Shown here piece by piece: positions 5,960 through 14,765 of a stretch of DNA of 17,710 nt; within the stretch, counting starts at the first letter, position 1, and each line of letters begins with the position of its first letter. Under the pieces are notes generated by a model. That model was given only the letters and a program-made list of their open reading frames with translations. It did no database searches and was not told the origin of the DNA. A program made the translations under genes and the position numbers. This stretch comes from 2-01-FULL-39-10-A sp964565795 (GTDB lineage Bacteria; Patescibacteriota; Microgenomatia; Levybacterales; UBA12049): positions 1 to 17,710 of the forward strand of contig CAZMGC010000022.1 in the NCBI GenBank assembly GCA_964565795.1, read 5' to 3'.

Positions 5960-7171
5960 TTATTCCACAAAAGTTAGCGCAATTCCTCTTTTTCCTGCTC
6001 TTCCTGTTCTCCCGATTCTGTGAACATAATCTTCATAAGAAGCAGGCTCGTCATAATTAATTACATGTGTAACATTTTCAATATCAAGTCCACGGGAGGC
6101 TACATCAGTTGCAAGCAGAATATTTATTTGTCCGTTTTTAAATCCTTCTAAAGCACGTTGGCGTTGACCTTGAGATTTGTTTCCATGAATTGATGCAGCT
6201 CTAAACCCTCTTTCAATTAATGCTTTTGATAACTTTTCAATTCCCCATTTAGTTCTTCCAAAAATTAAAACTTTATCAAATCCATCATCTGCCAAAAGAT
6301 TATGAAGGGTGTCTAATTTCTGATTTCTATCTGAAATTTTTATAATATTTTGCTCAATCGTCCCTGCAGTTTCCTGAGTTTTTACGGATACTGTTATAGG
6401 ATTTGTTACAAAATTTTGCAAAATTTCTTTTGTTTTTCCATCAACAGTTGCTGAGAAAAATAGTGACTGTCTTTTTTTAGGAAGAAGTGAAATTAAATAT
6501 TTAATGTCATGAATAAACCCGATATCCACCATTCTGTCAGTTTCATCTAAGACAATGTTTTGAAATAAATTTAAATTAAGTTTTTTTCTTTGCACCAAAT
6601 CCTTTAGTCTTCCCGGAGTTCCAATTACAAAATGAGGATTATGTCTCAAATTGGCTTCCTGTCTATGAAGATTTTTCCCACCTATGCAAATTAAGGCCTC
6701 TAGATCAGTCCCTTTTGCAAAAAATTTAAATTCATCTTTTATTTGCATTGCGAGTTCGCGGGTTGGAGCCAAAATTAAAACTCTTTCATATCTGTTTAGG
6801 TACGATTTATTAATCAAGGGAATTAAGAAGGATGCGGTTTTTCCTGTTCCTGTGTTTGCGATTCCTATTACATCCCGGCCATTTATGATTGCAGGAATTA
6901 CTTGATCTTGAATGGGTGTTGGATTTTTATAACCATGTTCTAAAATATTTCTTTTTATTTTTCCGTCAATTTTAAAAGAATCAAAACTATTAATTGGCTG
7001 AAAATCATCCTGTTCAACTTCTTCTGTTGCTTTATTTATGTAAAGACTGGGGTTTAATTTTTTAACATTATGTTTTTGCCCGCCAAATTTTCTGCCATTT
7101 CTGTTTGGTCGGTTGGAGTAATGATTTCTTCCTCTTTGTGAAGAATTTCTGTTGGAATTTTGGTGGTACAT
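5960..7171 (-). CDS. DEAD-box-family RNA helicase with DETD motif
   Basis: This is a 403-residue ATP-dependent RNA helicase. Residues 1-60 are a basic Asn/Arg/Gly-rich tail, probably unstructured and RNA-binding. The core shows the Q motif (FDSF...GYKNPTPIQ, about 63-88), motif I ANTGTGKT (105-112), Ia PTREL (136-140), motif III SAT (240-242) and motif VI HRIGRTGR (384-391). Motif II reads DETD (209-212) rather than DEAD; the codons GAT GAA ACT GAC are unambiguous. The Asp-Glu pair needed for Mg-ATP is kept. There is no long C-terminal domain after motif VI. Its ATG lies 1 bp after the typA stop and the next gene is obg, so ribosome assembly is its likely field, as for SrmB/CsdA-type helicases. 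Confidence 0.94.
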   Translation of the reverse strand: MYHQNSNRNSSQRGRNHYSNRPNRNGRKFGGQKHNVKKLNPSLYINKATEEVEQDDFQPINSFDSFKIDGKIKRNILEHGYKNPTPIQDQVIPAIINGRDVIGIANTGTGKTASFLIPLINKSYLNRYERVLILAPTRELAMQIKDEFKFFAKGTDLEALICIGGKNLHRQEANLRHNPHFVIGTPGRLKDLVQRKKLNLNLFQNIVLDETDRMVDIGFIHDIKYLISLLPKKRQSLFFSATVDGKTKEILQNFVTNPITVSVKTQETAGTIEQNIIKISDRNQKLDTLHNLLADDGFDKVLIFGRTKWGIEKLSKALIERGFRAASIHGNKSQGQRQRALEGFKNGQINILLATDVASRGLDIENVTHVINYDEPASYEDYVHRIGRTGRAGKRGIALTFVE

Positions 7172-7172
7172 T

Positions 7173-8981
7173 TTAAATTAGTCCTTGTGCTCTTTTTCTT
7201 CTTTCCTCTACTTCGTCTAAGATAATTTTTCTTATTCTTACGCTCTGGGGAGTGACTTCTACTAATTCATCATCAGAAATATATTCCAATGCGTTTTCTA
7301 AATCCATTTTTTTAGGAGTTCTTAAATAAACAGAAACTCCTTCTCCTTTTGATCTGTGATTTGTGAGTTGTTTGGTTTTACAAACATTAATTCTTATATC
7401 TTCGCTTCTTGAATTTTGTCCAATGACCTGCCCCTTATAAACCTGTGTTTCTGGGTTTATGAAAAGAATACCCCTATCTTGTACATTTGTTAATGAATAT
7501 GTATTTGATACACCTGTTTCATGTGAAACTAAGGATCCCTGGTCTCTTTGAATAGAGAATCCTGAATCTGGTCCATATTCATGGAAAAGTGTATTCATTA
7601 TTCCTAGACCTTTTGTATCTGTAATAAATTCACTTCTATAACCGAAAAGATTTTTTGTAGAAATAATAAATTCCATAAAACAAATTCCATTTTCTGTACG
7701 CATATCTTTCATGTCCGCTCTTCTAGCTCCCATTTTTTGAATAATTACTCCGCTGAATTCTTCAGGGGTTTCTAGATAAACTTTTTCGTAAGGAGTCATT
7801 AATACTCCGTTGATATTTCTATCTATTACGTGAGGGCGACCCACTTGAAATTCGTAGCCTTCGCGTCTCATTCTTTCGATTAAAATTGCTAAGTGAAGTT
7901 CTCCGCGACCCGAAACAATCCAGTTATTTCCGTTGTCTTCAACTCTAAGTGCCATATCAGTTTCTAGTTCTTTGTAAAGTCTGTCTCTAATTTGACGAGA
8001 TGTTTTGAATTCTCCTTCCCGTCCTGCAAACGGAGAATCATTTACCATAAATGTTGCTCTAATAGTAGGTTCTTCTATTTTAAGAACTGGGAGAGGTAAA
8101 GGGTTAACTGGGTCAGAAATGGTTTCTCCGATTGTAGGTTCTGGAATTCCTGCAACTGCAACTATGTCTCCACTTTCTGCCTCATCAATTTCTTTTTTAC
8201 CAAGTCCTTCAAAAGTGACAAGAGATGTGATTCTATGTTTTAGGACTTCCCCGTCTCTTTTTATTTGAGAAATTTCCTGGCTTTTTTTAATTCGTCCATT
8301 ATAAATTCTTCCAATCGCGATCCTTCCCTTATGAGAATCACTTGAAAGAGTTGTGATCAGAATTTGTAAAGGTTTTTCAGAATCTCCACTTGGCGCTGGA
8401 ACTTCTTTTAGAATAGTTTCAAAAATAGGACTTATATCTGCCATCTCTTCTATTTTGTCAGTTGTTCCAGCTAATCCATTTTTTGCTGAAGCATATACGA
8501 TTGGAAAGTCTGCAGACTCATCATCTGCACCAAGATCTAAAAATAGATCTAAAGTCTTATCCAATACATGATGAATTCTGGCGTCAGGTTTATCAATTTT
8601 ATTAACTACTACGATAATTTTTAATTTCATTTCAAGAGCTTTTTTAAGAACAAATCTAGTTTGGGGCATTGGTCCTTCTTTAGCGTCGACTAAAAGAAGA
8701 CATCCATCTGCCATCTTAAGAACTCTTTCCACTTCTCCTCCAAAGTCTGCGTGGCCTGGAGTGTCAATAATATTTATCTTTGTTCCATTCCACATAACGG
8801 AAGCATTTTTTGAAAAAATCGTGATTCCTCTTTCCTGCTCTAGTTCATTGCTGTCCATGATAAGAGACTCTGAAGTATTTTTTGATAATTCAGTTTTAGA
8901 CTGCTTTAAAAGCGCGTCAACCAACGTAGTTTTTCCATGATCTACGTGAGCAATAATTGCAATATTTCTTAAATCTTTCAT
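7173..8981 (-). CDS. typA: TypA/BipA ribosome-associated GTPase
   Basis: TypA/BipA is a translational GTPase related to EF-G and LepA that binds the 70S ribosome and aids 50S assembly, mainly under cold or stress. The 602 residues match the family length. G1 is AHVDHGKTT (11-19), the switch I region carries RGITI, G3 is DTPGHADFGGEVERV, and G4 is NKIDKP. EF-G-like domains II, III and V and the BipA-specific C-terminal domain follow. I set the start at the ATG at 8981 because AGAGGA lies about 6 nt upstream as a Shine-Dalgarno; the in-frame TTG at 8996 overlaps that site. It is first in the typA-helicase-obg-pseudouridine synthase cluster and has its own promoter near 9080. Confidence 0.97.
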   Translation of the reverse strand: MKDLRNIAIIAHVDHGKTTLVDALLKQSKTELSKNTSESLIMDSNELEQERGITIFSKNASVMWNGTKINIIDTPGHADFGGEVERVLKMADGCLLLVDAKEGPMPQTRFVLKKALEMKLKIIVVVNKIDKPDARIHHVLDKTLDLFLDLGADDESADFPIVYASAKNGLAGTTDKIEEMADISPIFETILKEVPAPSGDSEKPLQILITTLSSDSHKGRIAIGRIYNGRIKKSQEISQIKRDGEVLKHRITSLVTFEGLGKKEIDEAESGDIVAVAGIPEPTIGETISDPVNPLPLPVLKIEEPTIRATFMVNDSPFAGREGEFKTSRQIRDRLYKELETDMALRVEDNGNNWIVSGRGELHLAILIERMRREGYEFQVGRPHVIDRNINGVLMTPYEKVYLETPEEFSGVIIQKMGARRADMKDMRTENGICFMEFIISTKNLFGYRSEFITDTKGLGIMNTLFHEYGPDSGFSIQRDQGSLVSHETGVSNTYSLTNVQDRGILFINPETQVYKGQVIGQNSRSEDIRINVCKTKQLTNHRSKGEGVSVYLRTPKKMDLENALEYISDDELVEVTPQSVRIRKIILDEVEERRKRAQGLI

Positions 8982-9068
8982 AAAAAATCCTCTCAATTGC
9001 TTCTGCTTTTTTGGTTAATTCGAATTTAGCTCGAAGAAAAAAAGAGGTTCAAATCGTATTTAAACGAC
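8982..9068 (-). promoter_or_regulatory. typA 5' leader with possible SD-masking pairing
   Basis: The predicted leader is about 87 nt, unlike the near-absent leaders of several neighbours. Read on the minus strand it holds CCTCT followed by a T-run (9047-9043 for CCTCT), complementary to the AGAGG Shine-Dalgarno at 8993-8989. Small hairpins such as TCGT/ACGA and TTCGA/TCGAA lie between. Pairing could mask the ribosome site, but only 5-6 bp are involved. Confidence 0.35.
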
Positions 9069-9074
9069 TTGTTA

Positions 9075-9083
9075 ATTATACCA
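9075..9083 (-). promoter_or_regulatory. Extended -10 promoter of the typA cluster
   Basis: Read on the minus strand, TGgTATAAT spans 9083-9075, the same form as the alr promoter. No good -35 is seen 17 bp upstream. RNA would begin near 9068. Confidence 0.7.
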
Positions 9084-9120
9084 GAAATAAAGCTAAATTG
9101 CTTGTCCTATAGTTTAAAAA

Positions 9121-9543
9121 TTAAGAAGTGGCAAAAGTTAGACCAAGAGACAATGCTTCTTTAATAATTTTTCGTAACACATTTTCATTTACGTCTTCCA
9201 GTTTTTTAAATCTTATACAGCTTCTTCCAATACTAGCTTTAGGTAATTCATTTTTATATTTCTCAGCAATATATTCTTTTCCTTCTGCAGCGCAAACATA
9301 AAAGGAAATATAATTTTTTCTACTTGCTAATGCTATCAACGGCCAATCCCCTTCTCTTCCGGATTTTGTTTTATAATGCCCACTTCTAAAACCTATTATG
9401 CCAGAAATTATGTAGGGTTTATCATTTGGCATTTCTTCTTTGATAAGATTAAAAACTTTTTTTGTTTCAGACTTTTCTGGCTCAGGAAGCATATTTAAAT
9501 AATCTTCAGGAGTTTTTGCAGCTGTTGGTTTAAACATGTTCAT
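9121..9543 (-). CDS. DUF1801 (YdhG-like) protein
   Basis: This 140-residue protein resembles the DUF1801 / YdhG family of small, soluble proteins with a compact alpha/beta fold. Recognisable features are the N-terminal YLNMLPEPEK helix start, the central strands around IIGFRSGHYKTKSGREGDWPL and YISFYVCA, the Cys-containing strand GRSCIRFKKLEDVN, and a C-terminal helix. The biochemical role of the family is not established. The ATG at 9543 has a second in-frame ATG two codons on. A TATAAT overlapping the carB stop would start RNA on the first ATG, so the gene may be transcribed without a leader, separately from the pyr operon 7 bp upstream, or also as its read-through tail. Confidence 0.8.
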   Translation of the reverse strand: MNMFKPTAAKTPEDYLNMLPEPEKSETKKVFNLIKEEMPNDKPYIISGIIGFRSGHYKTKSGREGDWPLIALASRKNYISFYVCAAEGKEYIAEKYKNELPKASIGRSCIRFKKLEDVNENVLRKIIKEALSLGLTFATS

Positions 9544-9549
9544 GATTTA

Positions 9550-9555
9550 ATTATA
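9550..9555 (-). promoter_or_regulatory. -10 box at the carB 3' end, leaderless DUF1801 mRNA
   Basis: TATAAT on the minus strand (9555-9550) overlaps the last codon and stop of carB. Seven bases downstream is 9543, the A of the DUF1801 start codon. No -35 or TGn extension was identified, so this rests on the -10 and its exact spacing. Confidence 0.45.
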
Positions 9556-12500
9556 TAGAATATTCATCCCAGGATTTTATTTGAAGCTTATCAAGTGGAA
9601 TTTCGCTTACTGCTTTTATAAATAATTCTGCTTTTTTAAGATTTGTAAAAAGAGTAATATTATGGTCAATTGCGGATCTTCGAATTGAATAATCATCGTT
9701 AATATGTTTTTTCATGTAAATATCATTAATATTTATTGCTAGGTCTATGACTCCTTTTTGAAAGTACTCTAAAACATTTGGAGATTTTCCTTCATAAATT
9801 TTATGTAGAGTTTTTACTTTTAATCCATTAGTATTTAAAAAATTTGATGTTTTTTCTGTTGCATAAATAGGAATTCCTAGCTTATTTAAATATGGAATCA
9901 TTTCTAAAAATTTAATTTTATTCTCATCTCCGCCAAGGCTTACGAAAATTCCTTTTTTGGGAATTTTTTCCCCGACTGAAATTTCTGCTTTCAGAAACGC
10001 CTCCTCTACTGTTTCCCCAAAACATGCTACTTCTCCTGTTGAAGTCATTTCCACATCTAGCACTGGGTCTGCTCCCGTAAGACGGGAAAAAGAGAATTGA
10101 GCAACTTTCACTGCAACAAAATTATATTTCATAAAATCAATTACTTTTTCGTTTTTACACTCTCCAAAAAATGCATCCACTGATAACGCCATAAAATCTA
10201 CACCACTTACTTTAGAAATAAATGGAAAAGTTCGAGAGCTTCTAACATTTATTTCAATTACAGAAATATCATTATCTTTTGCAAGACATTGGATATTAAA
10301 TGGTCCAGTGATAGAAAGATTTTTTGCAAGAGATTCTGCTATGAATCTCAGTTTTTTAAATGTTTCAATATAAATTTTTTGTGCAGGAAAAACAATCGAT
10401 GCATCTCCTGAATGAACGCCTGCATTTTCTATATGTTCAGAGACTGCAAATGCTTTAATGATTCCGTTTTGTGCAACTCCGTCTATTTCGATTTCCTTAG
10501 CGTCAGTTACAAATTTGGAAATAGTAACGGGATATTCCTTTGAGATAACTGATATTTTTTTAAGAAATGAATTTAATTCGTCTTCTGAAAAAATTATTTT
10601 CATATTGCTTCCAGAAAGAACGAAAGATGGCCTTACGAGAACCGGTAATCCTTCTTTTTTTGTGAAATCCGAAGCTTCTTTTAATGTGTTGAATTTATTC
10701 CACGCGGGTTGACTAATTTTTAACTTATCTAAAAGTGCTGAGAATTGGGTTCTGTCTTCAGCTCTTTCTATATTTCGTGGATTTGTTCCTAATATATTAA
10801 ATCCATGAGCTTTTAATGCATTAGCACGATTATTTGGCGTTTGTCCGCCGACAGATACTACTACTCCAAACGGATTTTCAAATTCATAAATATCTGCGAT
10901 TCTTTCAAAAGTTAATTCCTCAAAATAAAGTTTGTCAGAAACGTCATAGTCTGTAGAAACCGTTTCTGGATTACAATTTATAACGATAGTTTTTTTACCG
11001 TGTTTTTTTATTGCATTAACAGCGGCAACACTTGTCCAATCGAATTCCACAGAAGATCCGATTCTATAGGGGCCGGATCCTAGAACAACTACGCCCGATT
11101 TTCCGGTTGGAGAAATATCTGAGTGGAATCCATTATAGGTTAGATAAAGGTAATTTGTTTGTGCCGGGAATTCTCCAGCAAGAGTGTCTATCTGAAAAAT
11201 TGATGGGGTTACTCCTAACTTTTTTCTAATTTCCCTAACCTCAAGCCCTTTTTTATTTATTAATTCGCCAATTCTTTTATCAGAAAATCCTAATTGTTTT
11301 AATTCTAAAAGTTCATTCTTATCAAAAACTATTTTTTTATTAGATTTAATTTTCTCTTCATGATTTGTAATGTTTTGAATTCTAAATAAAAACCATGGAT
11401 CGATTCCTGTAAGTGTGTGAATTTCAGAAGTAGTAAACCCTCTTTTGTAAGCCTCTGAAATTGCGAACATTCTATTAGGTGTAGGTTTTCTTAATGCTTC
11501 TTTTAATTCTTCTTTCGAGTGTTCACTAAATAATTTATCATTTACTACTCCTTCAAAATCTAAATCAAGCATTCTAATCGCTTTCTGAAATGCCTCTCCA
11601 AAAGTGCGTCCAATTCCCATAACTTCTCCGACTGATTTCATGCTGCTTCCAATTGTGTGTTCTGCATTCTTAAATTTATTAATATCCCATCTAGGCATTT
11701 TTATGGTTACATAATCAAGAGCTGGCTCAAAACAAAATTGAGTAGCTTTTGTAACCCTATTTGTGAGTTCTGTTAAATTTTTACCAAGAGCGAGTTTAGC
11801 TGCTACATATGCGAGCGGGTAACCTGTAGCTTTACTTGCTAATGCTGAGCTTCTTGAAAGTCTGGCATTTAACTCAATTACATAATATTCAAGTTCGCCA
11901 TTTTTTGGATTTGGATTTAGCGCAAACTGCACGTTACATTCCCCAACTATTCCCAGACTTCTAACAATTTTTATTGAGACACTTCTTAGCTTGTGATATT
12001 CGTTGTTTGTTAACGTTTGACTAGGGGCAATCACCACTGACTCTCCTGTATGAATTCCTAAAGGATCCATGTTCTCCATGTTGCAAACTGTCACGCAGTT
12101 GTCTTCTGAGTCTCTTACCACTTCATATTCAATTTCTTTATAGTGATGAAGATATTTTTCGACCAGAATTTGTTTTACAAAAGAAAAAGCTATTTCCAGT
12201 ATTCTTCTTAATTCTTTCTCATCAGCTGCAATTCCTGATCCCTGTCCACCAAGCGCAAACCCAGCGCGCACCATAACAGGATAATTTATTTCTTCAGCAA
12301 TTTTTACAGCTGATTCTATGTCCGTTGCTGATTTACTAATTGGCGTAAATACTCCAAGTTTTTTTAAATGTTCTGCAAATTTTTTTCTATCTTCTGAAAT
12401 ATCAACTGCAGAAATTGGGCTCCCAAGAATTTTAACTTTATATTTTTTTAATGCGCCGCTTTCGTTTAGAGCTAGACCGCAATTTAGCGCAGTTTGTCCG

Positions 12501-12760
12501 CCAAAGGAAATGAGAATCGCATCTGGTCTTTCTTTTTTTATAACTTTTTCAACGAAAAAAGGAGTGACTGGCAGAAAATAAATATTATCTGCTAAAAGTC
12601 GGGAGGTTTGGATAGTTGCTATATTTGGGTTAATTAATACGGTTTTAATCCCTTCTTCTTTAAGAGCCTTTATCGCTTGAGAACCAGAGTAATCAAATTC
12701 TCCTGCTTCTCCAATCTTTAATGCTCCTGAACCTAAAATTAAAACTTTTTTTACTTTCAT
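9551..12760 (-). CDS. carB: Carbamoyl phosphate synthase, large subunit
   Basis: CarB uses ammonia channelled from CarA, bicarbonate and two ATP to make carbamoyl phosphate for pyrimidine (and arginine) synthesis. The 1069 residues are full length (E. coli about 1073). Two homologous ATP-grasp halves are clear: the first starts with ILGSGALKIGEAGEFDYSGSQ (about 8-28), with MVRAGFALGGQGSG (about 163-176) as glycine-rich loop. The second starts with VVLGSGPYRIGSSVEFDWTS (about 557-576) and continues with NCNPETVSTDYD. The C-terminal 130-140 residues form the MGS-like allosteric domain, where UMP or similar effectors bind in homologues. Its ATG overlaps the carA stop by 4 bp (ATGA), third in pyrB-carA-carB. 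No frameshift is seen. Confidence 0.98.
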   Translation of the reverse strand: MKVKKVLILGSGALKIGEAGEFDYSGSQAIKALKEEGIKTVLINPNIATIQTSRLLADNIYFLPVTPFFVEKVIKKERPDAILISFGGQTALNCGLALNESGALKKYKVKILGSPISAVDISEDRKKFAEHLKKLGVFTPISKSATDIESAVKIAEEINYPVMVRAGFALGGQGSGIAADEKELRRILEIAFSFVKQILVEKYLHHYKEIEYEVVRDSEDNCVTVCNMENMDPLGIHTGESVVIAPSQTLTNNEYHKLRSVSIKIVRSLGIVGECNVQFALNPNPKNGELEYYVIELNARLSRSSALASKATGYPLAYVAAKLALGKNLTELTNRVTKATQFCFEPALDYVTIKMPRWDINKFKNAEHTIGSSMKSVGEVMGIGRTFGEAFQKAIRMLDLDFEGVVNDKLFSEHSKEELKEALRKPTPNRMFAISEAYKRGFTTSEIHTLTGIDPWFLFRIQNITNHEEKIKSNKKIVFDKNELLELKQLGFSDKRIGELINKKGLEVREIRKKLGVTPSIFQIDTLAGEFPAQTNYLYLTYNGFHSDISPTGKSGVVVLGSGPYRIGSSVEFDWTSVAAVNAIKKHGKKTIVINCNPETVSTDYDVSDKLYFEELTFERIADIYEFENPFGVVVSVGGQTPNNRANALKAHGFNILGTNPRNIERAEDRTQFSALLDKLKISQPAWNKFNTLKEASDFTKKEGLPVLVRPSFVLSGSNMKIIFSEDELNSFLKKISVISKEYPVTISKFVTDAKEIEIDGVAQNGIIKAFAVSEHIENAGVHSGDASIVFPAQKIYIETFKKLRFIAESLAKNLSITGPFNIQCLAKDNDISVIEINVRSSRTFPFISKVSGVDFMALSVDAFFGECKNEKVIDFMKYNFVAVKVAQFSFSRLTGADPVLDVEMTSTGEVACFGETVEEAFLKAEISVGEKIPKKGIFVSLGGDENKIKFLEMIPYLNKLGIPIYATEKTSNFLNTNGLKVKTLHKIYEGKSPNVLEYFQKGVIDLAININDIYMKKHINDDYSIRRSAIDHNITLFTNLKKAELFIKAVSEIPLDKLQIKSWDEYSI

Positions 12761-13797
12761 ATTTTTTCTAAGAAATAATCAAAAATCCATTCTGTGTCTT
12801 CTGGGCCAGGAGTTGCTTCCGGGTGAAATTGAACTGACATAATTGGTCGGGTTTTGTGAATTATTCCTTCATTTGAGCCATCATTCGCATTTATAAACCA
12901 TGGTTTAAAATCTTTAGGAATTCTTTTCACTTCAAATCCATGATTTTGTGTAGTAATGTAACAGCGATTAGTTCCTTCCATTGTGCAAGGTTGGTTCTGA
13001 CTTCTATGTCCATATTTTAATTTACCTGTATCTCCTCCTGCTGCTAAAGAAATAAGTTGATTTCCAAGACAAACTCCCAGAATTGGAATGTTCATATTGA
13101 ATAATTTTTTTATATTTTCAATTGTTTCTGTGACAAATTTAGGATTTCCTGGTCCATTTGAAATTACTACCCCATCGATTTTATCTTTATATTCACTTGT
13201 AGTTAGATCAAAATTCCATGGAACTGTAATTACATTTACATTTCTTTTACTTAAAGCTCTTTGAATATTTTTTTTCGCCCCGCAATCAATTAATAAAATA
13301 TTTTTTGCTTTTTTTGAAACTTCACTTACAGAAATTTTTGTAGTAGATACCTTTTTAACCAAATTCTCATTATCAGGATCATAGAAGTCTATATTTTTTC
13401 CGTTTACTATTTTTCCGAGAATTGTTCCTTTTTCTCTTATAGTTTGCGTTAAAAATCTTGTATCTTTTATTTCTAGTGCTGGAATTCCTTCTTCCTTTAG
13501 CCATTCGCCTAGAGTTTTTTTACTTTGAAAATGGTAAGGAGTATCTATATAGGTTGAGACGACAAGACCTGAGATCATAACTTTATCAGCTTCCCAGAAT
13601 TTTTTGTCAGGAATTCCGTAATTTCCGACGAGCGGATAAGTAAGAATTAATATTTGTCCTTTATAAGAAGGATCGGTTAATGACTCTGGGTAACCCATCA
13701 TCCCTGTTGAGAAAACAACTTCTCCAGATGAGGAAACGTCAGCACCGAAGCTTTTGCCTTCAAAGCTTAATCCATTTTTAAGTATTAGCTTACTCAT
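12757..13797 (-). CDS. carA: Carbamoyl phosphate synthase, small (glutaminase) subunit
   Basis: CarA hydrolyses glutamine and passes ammonia to CarB. The 346 residues are somewhat shorter than the E. coli protein (382). The N-terminal CarA-specific domain (about 1-150) includes GMMGYPESLTDPSY. A class I glutamine amidotransferase domain follows with SNGPGNP (213-219), the nucleophile elbow GVCLGNQ (Cys243) and FHPEATPGP (His325, Glu327), so the Cys-His-Glu triad is complete. The position after CLG is Asn where many homologues have His. The gene overlaps pyrB upstream and carB downstream by ATGA tetranucleotides, which should couple translation and keep subunit amounts matched. Confidence 0.98.
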   Translation of the reverse strand: MSKLILKNGLSFEGKSFGADVSSSGEVVFSTGMMGYPESLTDPSYKGQILILTYPLVGNYGIPDKKFWEADKVMISGLVVSTYIDTPYHFQSKKTLGEWLKEEGIPALEIKDTRFLTQTIREKGTILGKIVNGKNIDFYDPDNENLVKKVSTTKISVSEVSKKAKNILLIDCGAKKNIQRALSKRNVNVITVPWNFDLTTSEYKDKIDGVVISNGPGNPKFVTETIENIKKLFNMNIPILGVCLGNQLISLAAGGDTGKLKYGHRSQNQPCTMEGTNRCYITTQNHGFEVKRIPKDFKPWFINANDGSNEGIIHKTRPIMSVQFHPEATPGPEDTEWIFDYFLEKI

Positions 13798-14765
13798 GCT
13801 TTTCCAAGAATTAAACTCATTAAGGCCATTCTTACATACATCCCGTTTCTAATTTGAGTTCTAAGGTAGCCCGCTCGAGGATCTTGATCTATTGCTAGAT
13901 CAATTTCACCAACTCGAGGAAGTGGATCTAGAATAATTAGATCTTTATTTCCACGTTCATCTAAGAGTTTTTGTGTGAGCGTGAATTTATTTTTATATTT
14001 TTCTGCCTCTTTCGGATTTTCAAATCTTTCTTTTTGAATTCTATTCCAGTACCAAACATCTGCATTTTTTGGAATATCTTTCTCGTCATGTATTTCAAAT
14101 AATTTTATATTTCTCTTTGAATATGCACTGAGATCTTCTTTGGAGAGCCTTAATTCTTTCGGCGATAAAAGATATACAGTGTTATTATTGTAAAGTGATA
14201 ATCCTTCGATGAGTGAATGATGAGTCCTACTGTGCAGTACATCTCCGCATAAAACTGCAGTAATGTTATTCAGTCGTTTGAATTTTTCATAAATTGTAAA
14301 TAAATCTAATAGAGCTTGAGTAGGATGGCTTCCTGCTCCATCTCCCGCATTAATGATTGGAACGAACCGTGCAGCATCTGCTGCTTTTTGCAATGAACCT
14401 TTGATTGGGTGTCTTAAGACAATTGCATCTGAATAGGCTTCAAATACTCGAATAGTATCTTCAAGTGATTCACCTTTTACAACTGATGAGGTTAGAACAT
14501 CATGAATTTCAATTGTTTGACCACCTAATTGTTTTACAGCTGCAGCGTGAGAATTAAAAGTCCTACTTGAAGGTTCATAAAAAATAAGGGTAACAATGTT
14601 ACCCTTAAGAATATCCGAAGGTCGTGCATTTTTAGCAATGTCACGCATCTTAGAGGTGTTTTTAAAAAGAATGCTTATATCTTTTGGGGTAAATTGATCT
14701 ATTGATAAAATGTCTTTGCCTTTGAAATTTCCGTCAATTGAATTGTCTGAAATTTTCTTACCCAT
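13794..14765 (-). CDS. pyrB: Aspartate carbamoyltransferase catalytic subunit
   Basis: PyrB condenses carbamoyl phosphate and aspartate to N-carbamoylaspartate, the committed step of UMP synthesis. The 323 residues are of normal length. The carbamoyl-phosphate site reads EPSSRTF (64-70) where E. coli has an STRTR form, and the mobile loop SVVKGES supplies Lys98. RHP (118-120), HPTQ (147-150) and a late DPLPR motif are also present. No pyrI regulatory subunit lies next to it. First gene of pyrB-carA-carB, it follows a consensus-like promoter and an 88-nt folded leader; AGGGA followed by seven T precedes the ATG and may act as the ribosome site. Confidence 0.97.
   Translation of the reverse strand: MGKKISDNSIDGNFKGKDILSIDQFTPKDISILFKNTSKMRDIAKNARPSDILKGNIVTLIFYEPSSRTFNSHAAAVKQLGGQTIEIHDVLTSSVVKGESLEDTIRVFEAYSDAIVLRHPIKGSLQKAADAARFVPIINAGDGAGSHPTQALLDLFTIYEKFKRLNNITAVLCGDVLHSRTHHSLIEGLSLYNNNTVYLLSPKELRLSKEDLSAYSKRNIKLFEIHDEKDIPKNADVWYWNRIQKERFENPKEAEKYKNKFTLTQKLLDERGNKDLIILDPLPRVGEIDLAIDQDPRAGYLRTQIRNGMYVRMALMSLILGKA

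Noticed and set aside
8982..8996. TTG start for typA five codons upstream
   Set aside because: The TTG overlaps the AGAGGA Shine-Dalgarno that serves the ATG at 8981, and homologous proteins begin close to the KDLRNIAIIAHVDHGK stretch.
9551..14765. Possible frameshift or split in the pyr operon
   Set aside because: All three frames are full length and the short overlaps are standard ATGA couplings.
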